Shown: piece by piece, positions 1 through 7,603 of the stretch | Position numbering within the stretch: the first letter of the stretch is position 1 | Layout: the number at the start of each line of letters is the position of its first letter | Assembly (NCBI GenBank): GCA_009885515.1 | Contig: VFKO01000262.1 | Coordinates: forward strand, 1 to 11,750 | Source: Rhodobiaceae bacterium | GTDB taxonomy: Bacteria > Pseudomonadota > Alphaproteobacteria > Micropepsales > Micropepsaceae | DNA length: 11,750 nt | Direction of reading: 5' to 3' | Position numbers and translations under genes: made by a program | Notes under the pieces: generated by a model | Seen by the model: only the letters and a program-made list of their open reading frames with translations | Told to the model about the DNA's origin: nothing | The model's database searches: none

Positions 1-61
1 CCCATTCCGTCACGGAGAGGGCGTGCCTATAGCAAGCCCGCCCCCCCAACGCAACCGGCGC

Positions 62-838
62 CTAAGCCGCCCGTACCAGGCTCAACCCGCCATCCACCAC
101 CACCGTCGCACCCACGACATAATCTCCGGCGCGCGACGCCAGATAGATGGCCGCCCCCGCCATATCCTCGCCCTCGCCCACGCGGCCAGATGGCACACGC
201 TTGGCGACCTCGCCGGGCATGTCGCGCGCCACGACATTCATGTCGGAGGCGAACGCCCCCGGTGCAATCGCTGAAACGATGATGTTCTCCTCCGCCAGCT
301 TCAGCGCCATGCGCCGCGTCAAATGCGTCAGCGCGGCCTTGCTCGCCGCATAGGAATACGTTTCCTGCGGGTTGACCGACAGGCCGTCGATCGAAACAAT
401 GTTGATCACTTTCGCAGGCCGCTCGGGCGATGCCGCCGCTCGCAGCAATCCGTGCAGCGCCTGCGTGAGAAAGAACGGCGACTTCACATTCAGGTCCATC
501 ACCTTGTCCCAGCCCTTCTCGCTGAAGGCGTCGAACGGCTCCAGCCAGGCCGCGCCGGCATTGTTAACCAGAATGTCGAGCTTCTTCTCGCGCGCACCAA
601 GGGCCGCGGCCAACGCCTTGGCGCCCGCAACCGTTGACACGTCCACAGGCAAGGCAATGCAAACACCGCCACCGGCCGCGAGCTCTTTCGCCGCCGCTTC
701 GCAAGCCTCTGCTTTGCGTGAAGAAATATAGACCCGCGCCCCGTGGGCGATGAACCCTGCCGCAATCATCCGGCCGATCCCGCGCGAACCACCCGTCACC
801 AAAGCCGTCCGGCCCTCAAGTGAAAACAAATTCCGCAT
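62..838 (-). CDS. Short-chain dehydrogenase/reductase (SDR), RhlG-like
   Basis: An NAD(P)-dependent oxidoreductase of the classical SDR family, 258 residues, the usual length. Seen in the sequence: the nucleotide-binding motif TGGSRGIG at residues 15-22, NNAG at 92-95, and a catalytic set of N117, S149, Y163 and K167 (YAASK), followed by an APG motif. The N-terminus, the unusual EAC segment after the second beta strand and the spacing resemble RhlG-type 3-oxoacyl-ACP reductases. That resemblance is from memory, so the substrate is not established; other 3-oxoacyl or sugar-alcohol reductases remain possible. The frame stays open to 922, but I place the start at 838. The protein then begins MRNLFSLEGRTALV, as SDRs normally do, a purine-rich AAGGGAAAG lies just upstream, and the longer version would run through the palindrome at 887-913. 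Probably monocistronic, cytoplasmic, and divergent from the DUF4349 gene. Confidence 0.9.
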   Translation of the reverse strand: MRNLFSLEGRTALVTGGSRGIGRMIAAGFIAHGARVYISSRKAEACEAAAKELAAGGGVCIALPVDVSTVAGAKALAAALGAREKKLDILVNNAGAAWLEPFDAFSEKGWDKVMDLNVKSPFFLTQALHGLLRAAASPERPAKVINIVSIDGLSVNPQETYSYAASKAALTHLTRRMALKLAEENIIVSAIAPGAFASDMNVVARDMPGEVAKRVPSGRVGEGEDMAGAAIYLASRAGDYVVGATVVVDGGLSLVRAA

Positions 839-886
839 CCCACTTTCCCTTTTAAATTCCACATCCTGCGGCACGTTCGCGCGCCC

Positions 887-913
887 TTGTGGCAAAGTCC
901 AGCCTTGCCACAA
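887..913. promoter_or_regulatory. Perfect 9-9-9 inverted repeat, candidate operator
   Basis: The arms TTGTGGCAA (887-895) and TTGCCACAA (905-913) are perfect reverse complements separated by 9 bases. The repeat lies in the 134-bp gap between the divergent SDR and DUF4349 genes, about 50 bp upstream of one start and 60 bp upstream of the other. Symmetry, arm length and position fit a dimeric repressor or activator site that could serve both genes. No regulator gene lies nearby and I do not recognise the motif. There is no T-run, so a terminator is unlikely. Confidence 0.5.
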
Positions 914-972
914 TTTCGGCACCGGACAGGAACAAGATGAACTAAATTGCGCCCAATCTTCGAGGACCCATC

Positions 973-1881
973 ATGAGCCACCGCGCACTGCCTGTGATCT
1001 TGCTCTCGCTTGCCATCGCCAGCTGTGACAACGCCGAGAAATCGGGCAGTTCCTACTACGCTGACCCGTCCGCCGCCCCCGCTTATCCAGCCGCTGCCCC
1101 TATGCCGGCTGACGCCATCATGGTGTCAGGCGCCATCGAATCGAGCGATGGCGCCCAAAAACCGGTCGGCGGCGAGTCCTACACCTACGACCACAATCTC
1201 ACCATCTCGATGGCGAGCGGCTTCGTCAAAGCACGTTTCGAGCGCGCCCGCGATTACTGCCAGAACGACCCCGCGCTCAATTGCAAAGTCACTTCGGCTT
1301 CGTTTCGTCTCTTGGGTGAACCTGATGCGCCGCTGCCTGTGGCAAACCTGAGCGTTGCTTTACCTCACGACAGCGTCGCGCAATTCGAAAGCAGCCTGGT
1401 GGCCGCGCTCCAGGATGAAGACAAAGGCGACATCATCATCAAGTCGCGCCAGACCAGCGCCCAGAACGTCACCAACCAGGTCCGCGACATCGCAGCCCGG
1501 CTGAGCCAGCTCACCAACTACCGTGACCGCATGATTGAACTCTCCAAGCGCAAAAACGCGACCACCGAAGATCTGATCAAGGTCGAAGCCGAAATCTCGC
1601 GCACCCAAAGCGAGATCGAACAAATCGAAGGCCAACGCCGCGATCTGGCCGAACGCATCGCCAAAGAAAATCTCTCCATCTCGTTCGAAGCTCTGTCCAC
1701 CGCCTCGGACGCGCTGCAGCCGGTGCGCGACGTCTGGCAATCATCGCTGCGCACAATGGCCGACAGTGCCGCCAGCGCTCTCGCCTTTATCGTGGGAAGC
1801 ATTCCGTGGATTCCGGTTCTGCTGATCGTCTTTTTTCTGGGACGCTTCCTCTGGCGCCGTGCCAGAAAATCGGCGAGCTAA
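973..1881 (+). CDS. DUF4349 lipoprotein with C-terminal membrane helix
   Basis: A 302-residue envelope protein of the DUF4349 family; function unknown. A lipoprotein signal peptide covers residues 1-17 with lipobox AIAS-C18, so Cys18 should be lipidated. Residue +2 is Asp19, the classic inner-membrane retention signal in enterobacteria. A low-complexity Ala/Pro linker (about 30-48) precedes the DUF4349 region (about 68-290), which contains a charged, probably coiled-coil stretch at about 165-233. A hydrophobic helix at about 269-291 is followed by basic RRARK, putting the C-terminus in the cytoplasm. Cys96 and Cys104 lie close enough to form a disulfide. The start is supported by GAGGA at 962-966, six bases upstream. 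The stop TAA overlaps the rodA stop on the other strand. Proposed topology: lipid-anchored periplasmic N-terminus, periplasmic coiled coil, inner-membrane helix at the end. Confidence 0.85.
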   Translation: MSHRALPVILLSLAIASCDNAEKSGSSYYADPSAAPAYPAAAPMPADAIMVSGAIESSDGAQKPVGGESYTYDHNLTISMASGFVKARFERARDYCQNDPALNCKVTSASFRLLGEPDAPLPVANLSVALPHDSVAQFESSLVAALQDEDKGDIIIKSRQTSAQNVTNQVRDIAARLSQLTNYRDRMIELSKRKNATTEDLIKVEAEISRTQSEIEQIEGQRRDLAERIAKENLSISFEALSTASDALQPVRDVWQSSLRTMADSAASALAFIVGSIPWIPVLLIVFFLGRFLWRRARKSAS

Positions 1882-3041
1882 CTGGCCCACAACCCCGACG
1901 CCGAACGCGGAATATCGACGCTACGATGAATTTGCACGCTGAGCAACAAGCCAAAGCCGAACAACACGGTCAGCAAGGCCGTGCCCCCATACGAAACCAG
2001 CGGCAAAGGAATTCCCACCACCGGGATCAACCCCATCGACATCGACGTATTGATCAAAATATAGAGCAGAAAATTCAGACACACGCCCATCGCCACCAGC
2101 CGCCCAAACTGGCTTCGCGTTGACAAGGCAATGCGCACACCCTGTATCAATAACGCCAGATAAAGCCCCATCAAAATCATCAAGCCGAACAGGCCGAACT
2201 CCTCGCCCAGAACCGTAAAGATGAAATCGGTCTGTTTCTCGGGCAGGAAATTCAGGCGGCTCTGTGTCCCTTGTCCGAAACCCTTGCCAAAGATTCCGCC
2301 CGATCCCAACGCGATCTTCGACTGTGTGATATTGTAGCCGGCCCCCAACGGGTCGATATCAGGGTCGAGAAACGTATAAACACGCTCCTTCTGATAATCC
2401 TTGAGCGCAAACTCCCAACCGATCGGAACAACGGCAAGTCCCAGCACAATCACCGGAACGATGATTTTCCAACTCAAGCCCGCCAGAAAAATAAGTCCGC
2501 AACCCCCGGCAATCAGAATGGCCGCCGTTCCCAGATTTGGCTGCAGCAACACAAGCCCCGCCGGCATCACAATCAACAACAACGCCGGCAACAATCGCGT
2601 CGGCCGCGAAACATCATCCAGCAACACCCCGTGCAGGAAACGCGACAGCGCCAGAATCAGCGCAATCTTCATCAATTCCGATGGTTGCAGCTGCAAGGGA
2701 CCGATGTCGATCCACCGTTCAGCCCCCTTGCCCATACGCCCGGTAAACTCAACCGCCACCAGCAACAGCAAACTGACACCATAAATCGGATAGGCCAGCT
2801 GAAACCAGCTCCGCAAATTGATCAGCGCCACCCCGATCAACAGCACCATGCCAATCGCAAAGCGCCCCATCTGCCGCTCCGCCCACGGCTCGAAACTGCC
2901 GCCCGCCACTGAGTAAAGCAGGCCAAACCCGATGCACGAAATCGCCGTCACCAGGACAACGACCGCCCAGTTCATAGACCGCAGCTTACCCCATAGCCTG
3001 AGATCGCGCCCCGAAGAACTGAAGGCGTCGCTGAGCGTCAT
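1878..3041 (-). CDS. rodA: Peptidoglycan glycosyltransferase RodA (SEDS family)
   Basis: RodA polymerises lipid II into glycan strands for side-wall growth, working with the transpeptidase PBP2 in the inner membrane. The 387-residue protein is of usual length and is nearly all hydrophobic segments, consistent with about ten membrane helices. SEDS hallmarks seen: ERWIDIG..QLQPSE around residues 108-122, QPNLGTA at 167-173, and the long extracellular loop with DPDIDPLGAGYN and LPEKQTDFIF. Asp272 in that last motif corresponds to the essential Asp (D262 in E. coli RodA). The ATG overlaps the mrdA stop by four bases (ATGA), so the two are translationally coupled. It is the last gene of the Rod operon and ends by overlapping the stop of the convergent DUF4349 gene, leaving no room for a separate terminator. 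Confidence 0.97.
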   Translation of the reverse strand: MTLSDAFSSSGRDLRLWGKLRSMNWAVVVLVTAISCIGFGLLYSVAGGSFEPWAERQMGRFAIGMVLLIGVALINLRSWFQLAYPIYGVSLLLLVAVEFTGRMGKGAERWIDIGPLQLQPSELMKIALILALSRFLHGVLLDDVSRPTRLLPALLLIVMPAGLVLLQPNLGTAAILIAGGCGLIFLAGLSWKIIVPVIVLGLAVVPIGWEFALKDYQKERVYTFLDPDIDPLGAGYNITQSKIALGSGGIFGKGFGQGTQSRLNFLPEKQTDFIFTVLGEEFGLFGLMILMGLYLALLIQGVRIALSTRSQFGRLVAMGVCLNFLLYILINTSMSMGLIPVVGIPLPLVSYGGTALLTVLFGFGLLLSVQIHRSVDIPRSASGLWAS

Positions 3042-4918
3042 ACCGGCCGCACAGGTCGCAACGGCGCCGCTGCAGTCCGGGTGGGTGGTACAAAAATCTT
3101 TTGCCGCACAGGATCGCGTTGTCCGACAAGCGTCATGATATCCTTGGCAACCGGTGCCGCATTACGCGAGCCGCCGCCGCCATGCTCGATCACCACTGAA
3201 ATGGCATAACGCGGGTTCACAACCGGCGCGAAAGCAATGAACAGAGCATGATCGCGAAACTCCCATGGGATTGAATCGGCGCTGCGCCCGCGCAACTCGG
3301 CCGTCAGGCGCCTCACCTGTGCGGTGCCCGTCTTGCCTGCCATGTCAAAGCCTTCGACGGCCAAACGCGACCGCGCAGCCGTTCCCCCTTGATTGGTCAC
3401 CGCATCCATGCCGCGGTGAACGATGGCCACATGCGCCGGATCAAGACCCAAATCTTCGGGCTCCGTCATCATGCGGGGCTCTCCGCCAAACGACTTGATC
3501 ACATGTGGAATGACGGCCTTGCCGCCATTCGCCAGCCGCGCCGTCATCACGCATAACTGCAGCGGCGTCGTCAAAACGGCACCTTGGCCAATACCTACAT
3601 TATAAGTATCCCCGTCGCGCCACGCGTCGTTGCGCGCCCGCAATTTCCACTCGGGATCCGGCATCAAGCCCTTTTTCTCGCCGGGAATTTCCAGCCCATA
3701 AGCCTGCCCCAGCCCGAATCTGCGCGACATCGAGGCAATTTCCTCGATCCCGGTCCGTCTTGCGCACTCATAGAAATAGCAGTCGCATGAATTCTTGATC
3801 GCCGACACCATATCCATGGAACCGTGCCCGCCACGCTTCCAGCAGTGAAAAATGAATCGTCCCAGCGCTGTCGCACCTGAACAATGCACCCGCGTTGCCG
3901 GCGTCATAGCGCCAGACTGCAAGGCCGCCAGCGCCACCACAGGCTTATAGGTCGAACCAGGCGGATACATGCCCGTGATCGCCTTGTTCAAAAGCGGCTT
4001 TAGCGGGTCCTCATTAAGCTGCTTCCACAACGCAGAGGTGACCGTTGTGGTAAAGGCATTCGGATCAAAGCCCGGCGCCGATACAATAGAAATCAGCTCG
4101 CCCGTATTCACGTCCATCACCACGACGGAGCCGCTTTGACCAGCCAGCCGCTCCTGCGCCAGCTTCTGTACTTCCATATCCAGGGACAGAACAACATCCT
4201 GCCCCGGTGTCCCGGGCGTGCGCGCCAACTCGCGGATTACGCGCCCATGCGCGTTGACTTCATTGTGCGAAGCCCCAGGCTTTCCGCGCAAAGCCTCGTC
4301 GGCAGCTTTCTCAACCCCCGATCGCCCGATCCTGAAACCCGGCAACGATAAAAGTTCCGGTTCTTTCTCGATGTCTTTATCGGTGACACCGGCGACATAT
4401 CCCAGAACATGGGCAAGCCACGGCCCGAAGGGATACGACCTCAGCTCACCGGCATCCGTTTCGATCCCCTCCAAATCCGGCGCGTTCAGATTGATCTTTG
4501 CGAAATCATCCCAGCCAAGCCCCTCCGTTACGAGAACAGGGTTGAAGGGCTTTGCATGTGCCGCCTGACGAACAGCCTTGGCAATGCGATGCGGCGGCAA
4601 ATTGATCAACTGTGCAACACGCTCCAGCGCCGCGCGAACGTCTTTCGTACGCTCTGGGACAACCAGCAGCCTGAAGTTCTGCGCTGTCTTCGCCAGCTCG
4701 ACACCGCCGCGGTCGAAGATGCGTCCACGTTGCGGTGCCAACAGCTGAAGATTGATCCGGTTGTCTTCGGCCATCATCGTGAATTGCTCACGCTGCAACA
4801 CGGACAACTGAAATATCCGCCCTGTGAGAAGCGCAAACAACCCGGCAGTTCCTGCCGACAACAGCGCCGCACGGCGCGTAAACGCACGATATCTCACACT
4901 ATCGCGGCCATCCATCAT
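3038..4918 (-). CDS. mrdA: Penicillin-binding protein 2, elongasome D,D-transpeptidase
   Basis: A class B PBP that cross-links the glycan made by RodA during cell elongation; 626 residues, typical of proteobacterial PBP2. A cytoplasmic basic N-terminus and one membrane helix (about 17-40) precede the dimerisation/pedestal domain (RGRIFDRGG at 64-72) and the transpeptidase domain. Active-site motifs: S322-T-Y-K325 with the nucleophile Ser322, S377-C-D379 in place of SxN, and K529-T-G531. Residues C346, C359, H365 and C378 could bind zinc (see findings). A Pro/Ala-rich basic tail closes the protein. The start at 4918 lies 13 bases after mreD; TGAGG overlapping the mreD stop and a closer GAG are possible ribosome-binding sites. 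The second Met is an equally possible start. It sits between mreD and rodA, as in other Rod operons. Confidence 0.97.
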   Translation of the reverse strand: MMDGRDSVRYRAFTRRAALLSAGTAGLFALLTGRIFQLSVLQREQFTMMAEDNRINLQLLAPQRGRIFDRGGVELAKTAQNFRLLVVPERTKDVRAALERVAQLINLPPHRIAKAVRQAAHAKPFNPVLVTEGLGWDDFAKINLNAPDLEGIETDAGELRSYPFGPWLAHVLGYVAGVTDKDIEKEPELLSLPGFRIGRSGVEKAADEALRGKPGASHNEVNAHGRVIRELARTPGTPGQDVVLSLDMEVQKLAQERLAGQSGSVVVMDVNTGELISIVSAPGFDPNAFTTTVTSALWKQLNEDPLKPLLNKAITGMYPPGSTYKPVVALAALQSGAMTPATRVHCSGATALGRFIFHCWKRGGHGSMDMVSAIKNSCDCYFYECARRTGIEEIASMSRRFGLGQAYGLEIPGEKKGLMPDPEWKLRARNDAWRDGDTYNVGIGQGAVLTTPLQLCVMTARLANGGKAVIPHVIKSFGGEPRMMTEPEDLGLDPAHVAIVHRGMDAVTNQGGTAARSRLAVEGFDMAGKTGTAQVRRLTAELRGRSADSIPWEFRDHALFIAFAPVVNPRYAISVVIEHGGGGSRNAAPVAKDIMTLVGQRDPVRQKIFVPPTRTAAAPLRPVRPV

Positions 4919-4931
4919 TGGGTGCTCAACC

Positions 4932-5465
4932 TCACAAAGTTTCCGGCGCTGTCGTCAGCACGCGACGCAGGAGTAATAACACGCGGGCCAGCAAGGGATA
5001 AAAAATAACTGAGACGGCCCCTTGGCCAAAAAGTTCCCCAGGCGGAAGCCACCGCGCATAGACAAAAGTGCCCAGAACCCAGGAACCGGCGGCCACCAGC
5101 ACCGCAATAATCGCAAATCCCAACCACACCCCCACCCCGGTTCGGCCACGAAAGAAAACCCGCTGCGACAATGTAAATCCATAAGCGAACAGATACATAA
5201 CCGCCCAGAATCCGATCGGCGAACCGGTTGCGAAATCCTGGGCCAATCCCACCACAAAGACCGCCCATGGCGGAAGAAACTCCGGTCCATGAATGGCCCA
5301 GAAGAAAATGGCAATCAACGCAAGGTCGGGACCCAGCACAACGCCTTGCATCAAGTTCATCGGCGCCATCGCAACCAGCATCATCGCCAGCGTCACAAAT
5401 AGCGGCAAAGCGCGCCACATCTGCTGCAGCAACCAGAAAAAGCCGATCTGCAAAACTTCAAACAT
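4932..5465 (-). CDS. mreD: Rod shape-determining protein MreD
   Basis: A 177-residue inner-membrane protein linking MreC and the cytoplasmic MreB filament in the Rod complex. Most of it is hydrophobic, with about five or six membrane segments (roughly 20-36, 46-60, 66-76, 85-100, 112-135 and 150-165). Family signatures seen: P46-D-L followed by FFWA, LPPWAVFVVGLAQD at 64-77, and GSPIGFW at 81-87. MreD is poorly conserved, so assignment rests on this pattern together with its place between mreC and mrdA. It starts 15 bases after the mreC stop with no clear Shine-Dalgarno sequence, which suggests translational coupling. An overlapping 167-codon ORF in another frame (4915-5418) is a shadow. Confidence 0.92.
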   Translation of the reverse strand: MFEVLQIGFFWLLQQMWRALPLFVTLAMMLVAMAPMNLMQGVVLGPDLALIAIFFWAIHGPEFLPPWAVFVVGLAQDFATGSPIGFWAVMYLFAYGFTLSQRVFFRGRTGVGVWLGFAIIAVLVAAGSWVLGTFVYARWLPPGELFGQGAVSVIFYPLLARVLLLLRRVLTTAPETL

Positions 5466-5480
5466 GGCACAGACCGTTGC

Positions 5481-6452
5481 TCACAATGCCGGCGGCCTTC
5501 CGGGTTGCGCGTACACGGCGTTGGTCTGCGGCAACGTCCCCGCTGGCTGCGACGACGCCGGTTTCGCCTTACCATCGCCCTTGTCCGCAGGCTCAGTGCC
5601 GGAGGGCGCTTCATCCACATCGACGGGTGCACGATACTTCAGAATGCGCACAAAGTCGGCGCGCCCCTCGTTTGTAAATAGCTTCACACGCGGCGACGTT
5701 TCGCCCTTACCAACAATGCCAACGGCAATGCCTGGCGGAAACGCAGCGCCGTCCGATGTCGTAACCACGCGGGCGCCTGCCACAATGCGCGAACCCGATG
5801 GAAGATACTCGAGCACCGGACGCTGACTATTATCGCCAACAAGAATGGCTTTCAGATTGACCCCCTCGATCAGCACCGGGATGCGGCTGTTGAGGTCTGT
5901 CACCAGCAACACCCGCGACGAGCGGTTACCCGTCGCAATCACGCGGCCCAGCAAACCCCGGTCATCGACGACGGCCTGACCCTTGAGCACATCTTGCGCC
6001 CGCCCGGCGTTGATTAAAACCGTCCGCACGAACGGTCCTTTTGTATCCGCAATCACCCGTGCCGCAACTGCCGTCACCGGCGCATCCGTGGGAATTTTCA
6101 ACAGCCCTTCATAGCGCTGCACTTTGCGTTGCAGTTCCGCAAGCTCGCTTTGAGCCGCTCGCAGCTTTGCATTCTCCTGGCGCAGTTTTTGGTTTTCATC
6201 ATAGGTCGAAAACAACGATCCAAGGCCCGCGATCCACCGGTTCACTTCGCTGGCAGGCACCGAAAGCACTTCCATAAACACGGAGCTCACGTCGTTCGCG
6301 GCACCGCGTGCGTCGTCAAACAATGCTTCTTGGCCGCGCCCGATGACCAGCAGGATCAGCGCGATCAAAAAGAAAATCACCAGCGCCGGATTCTGGGCCA
6401 AGACCGCCCACGATCCAGACGATGATCTGCGGCGATTGCGATTCCACGCCAT
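5481..6452 (-). CDS. mreC: Rod shape-determining protein MreC
   Basis: A bitopic inner-membrane protein, 323 residues, which in the periplasm is thought to activate PBP2 within the Rod complex. Seen: basic N-terminus (NRNRRR), a membrane helix at about 21-38, a coiled coil for dimerisation at about 75-118, then the twin beta-barrel MreC domain (about 125-275). That domain holds DDRGLLGRV at 163-171, VLLVTDLNSRIPV at 181-193 and TSDGAAFPPGIAVG at 232-245, close to the family consensus. The last 45 or so residues are Pro/Ala/Glu-rich and probably disordered, beyond the conserved fold. It follows mreB by 39 bases; AAGGA lies rather far upstream (about 15 bases) and AAGAG too near, so the ribosome-binding site is weak. 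Confidence 0.95.
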   Translation of the reverse strand: MAWNRNRRRSSSGSWAVLAQNPALVIFFLIALILLVIGRGQEALFDDARGAANDVSSVFMEVLSVPASEVNRWIAGLGSLFSTYDENQKLRQENAKLRAAQSELAELQRKVQRYEGLLKIPTDAPVTAVAARVIADTKGPFVRTVLINAGRAQDVLKGQAVVDDRGLLGRVIATGNRSSRVLLVTDLNSRIPVLIEGVNLKAILVGDNSQRPVLEYLPSGSRIVAGARVVTTSDGAAFPPGIAVGIVGKGETSPRVKLFTNEGRADFVRILKYRAPVDVDEAPSGTEPADKGDGKAKPASSQPAGTLPQTNAVYAQPGRPPAL

Positions 6453-6491
6453 CTCTTAGCGGCTCATTCCTTAAAGGCACAAATGGACGTA

Positions 6492-7535
6492 CTAATAGTA
6501 AACCGACGACAAGACCTGCCTATGCGTACTCAGATGCTCAAGCACCTTGCCTGTGCCCAGAGCCACACACGATAACGGCTCATCGGCGATGGAGACCGGC
6601 AAACCCGTTTGGTCGCGCAGCACCTGATCCAGATTCGTCAGCAGCGCCCCGCCGCCTGTCATCACGATTCCCTTGTCCACAATATCAGCCGCAAGCTCCG
6701 GCGGCGTCGCTTCCAGCGCCACCTTCACCGCTTCGACGATTTGACTGACTGGCTCCAGCAGCGCATCGGCAATTTGCGCCTGCGTAATCGTGATTTCCTT
6801 GGGCACGCCATTCAGCAAATCGCGGCCCCTGATATCAATTTTGATTTCGCTGGCGTTTTCGGGGGCCCGCGCACAGCCGACTTCTTTCTTGATCCGCTCG
6901 GCCGATGCTTCCCCGATCAACAGATTATGATGCCGCCGGATATAGGAAATAATAGCCTCATCCATCTTGTCGCCGCCCACCCGCACCGAACGCGCATAGA
7001 CAATCCCGCCCAGCGACAGCACTGCCACTTCCGTAGTACCCCCGCCGATGTCAACCACCATTGAGCCCGTCGCCTCTGTCACCGGCAGGTTCGCACCGAT
7101 CGCTGCCGCCATTGGCTCTTCGATCAGATAGACGCGCCGCGCGCCGGCCGACAAGGCCGACTCCTGGATCGCCCGCTTCTCAACCGCCGTCGCGCCAGAC
7201 GGTACGCAGATTATGATCATTGGATTGGCAAACGAGCGCCGGTTGTGCACCTTGCGGATGAAGTGCTTGATCATCTCTTCCGCAACTTCAAAGTCCGCAA
7301 TCACGCCGTCGCGCATCGGGCGAATGGCTTCGATGTTGCCGGGCGTACGGCCCAGCATCATCTTGGCGGCATTGCCCACTTCCAGAACCTGCTTCTTGCC
7401 GTTCTTGTTCATGATGGCGACGACAGAAGGTTCGTTGAGCACGATCCCGCGCCCCTTGACGTAGACCAGGGTATTGGCCGTGCCCAGATCAATGGCCATG
7501 TCCGACGACAGGAAGCCTAACAAACTCGAGAACAT
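6492..7535 (-). CDS. mreB: Actin-like cell-shape protein MreB
   Basis: A bacterial actin that forms membrane-bound filaments orienting side-wall synthesis. The 347 residues match the family length. Actin-fold motifs: phosphate 1 DLGTANT at 16-22, Glu140 of the LIEEP segment as the expected catalytic acid, phosphate 2 DIGGGTTEV at 162-170, and the adenosine motif TGGGALL at 293-299. The hydrophobic N-terminus (MFSSLLGFL) is consistent with a membrane-targeting helix. GGAG six bases before the ATG is a good ribosome-binding site. It is the first gene of the Rod operon, 68 bases after the leuA stop; a perfect stem-loop occupies the gap. Whether mreB is driven by its own promoter or by leuA read-through cannot be decided here. 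Confidence 0.98.
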   Translation of the reverse strand: MFSSLLGFLSSDMAIDLGTANTLVYVKGRGIVLNEPSVVAIMNKNGKKQVLEVGNAAKMMLGRTPGNIEAIRPMRDGVIADFEVAEEMIKHFIRKVHNRRSFANPMIIICVPSGATAVEKRAIQESALSAGARRVYLIEEPMAAAIGANLPVTEATGSMVVDIGGGTTEVAVLSLGGIVYARSVRVGGDKMDEAIISYIRRHHNLLIGEASAERIKKEVGCARAPENASEIKIDIRGRDLLNGVPKEITITQAQIADALLEPVSQIVEAVKVALEATPPELAADIVDKGIVMTGGGALLTNLDQVLRDQTGLPVSIADEPLSCVALGTGKVLEHLSTHRQVLSSVYY

Positions 7536-7559
7536 TCGTTTCTCCGTCTACTTATTGCA

Positions 7560-7586
7560 GCTAAATCTGCTTATGGCAGATTTAGC
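7560..7586 (-). terminator. 11-bp perfect stem-loop between leuA and mreB
   Basis: The arms GCTAAATCTGC (7560-7570) and GCAGATTTAGC (7576-7586) pair perfectly around a 5-base loop. It begins about 18 bases after the leuA stop and ends about 25 bases before the mreB ATG. Position suggests a leuA transcript end or RNA-stabilising hairpin. The AT-rich stem and the absence of a T-run on either side make it a poor intrinsic terminator. It could instead be a protein-binding palindrome or a structure in the mreB leader. Confidence 0.45.
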
Positions 7587-7603
7587 CAAGGGTTCAGTTC
7601 AGT

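Noticed and set aside
839..922. 28-codon N-terminal extension of the SDR
   Set aside because: SDRs normally start a few residues before the TGxxxGIG motif, a ribosome-binding site precedes 838, and the extension would be encoded by the palindromic control region.
1850..1866. 6-bp hairpin TCTGGC/GCCAGA near the end of the DUF4349 gene
   Set aside because: Short, inside coding sequence, and without a T-run on either strand, so not supported as a terminator.
2271..2912. 213-codon ORF on the plus strand inside rodA
   Set aside because: Antisense to a certain gene, with a low-complexity Gln/Arg/His/Pro-rich translation typical of a shadow frame in GC-rich DNA.
4862..4882. Tat-like twin arginine (FTRRAALL) at the PBP2 N-terminus
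   Set aside because: It lacks the full Tat consensus and precedes an ordinary uncleaved membrane helix; basic residues before the anchor are normal for PBP2.
4915..5418. 167-codon minus-strand ORF overlapping mreD in another frame
   Set aside because: The 4932-5465 frame has the membrane profile and motifs of MreD; this one is a Cys/Gly/Arg-rich shadow.
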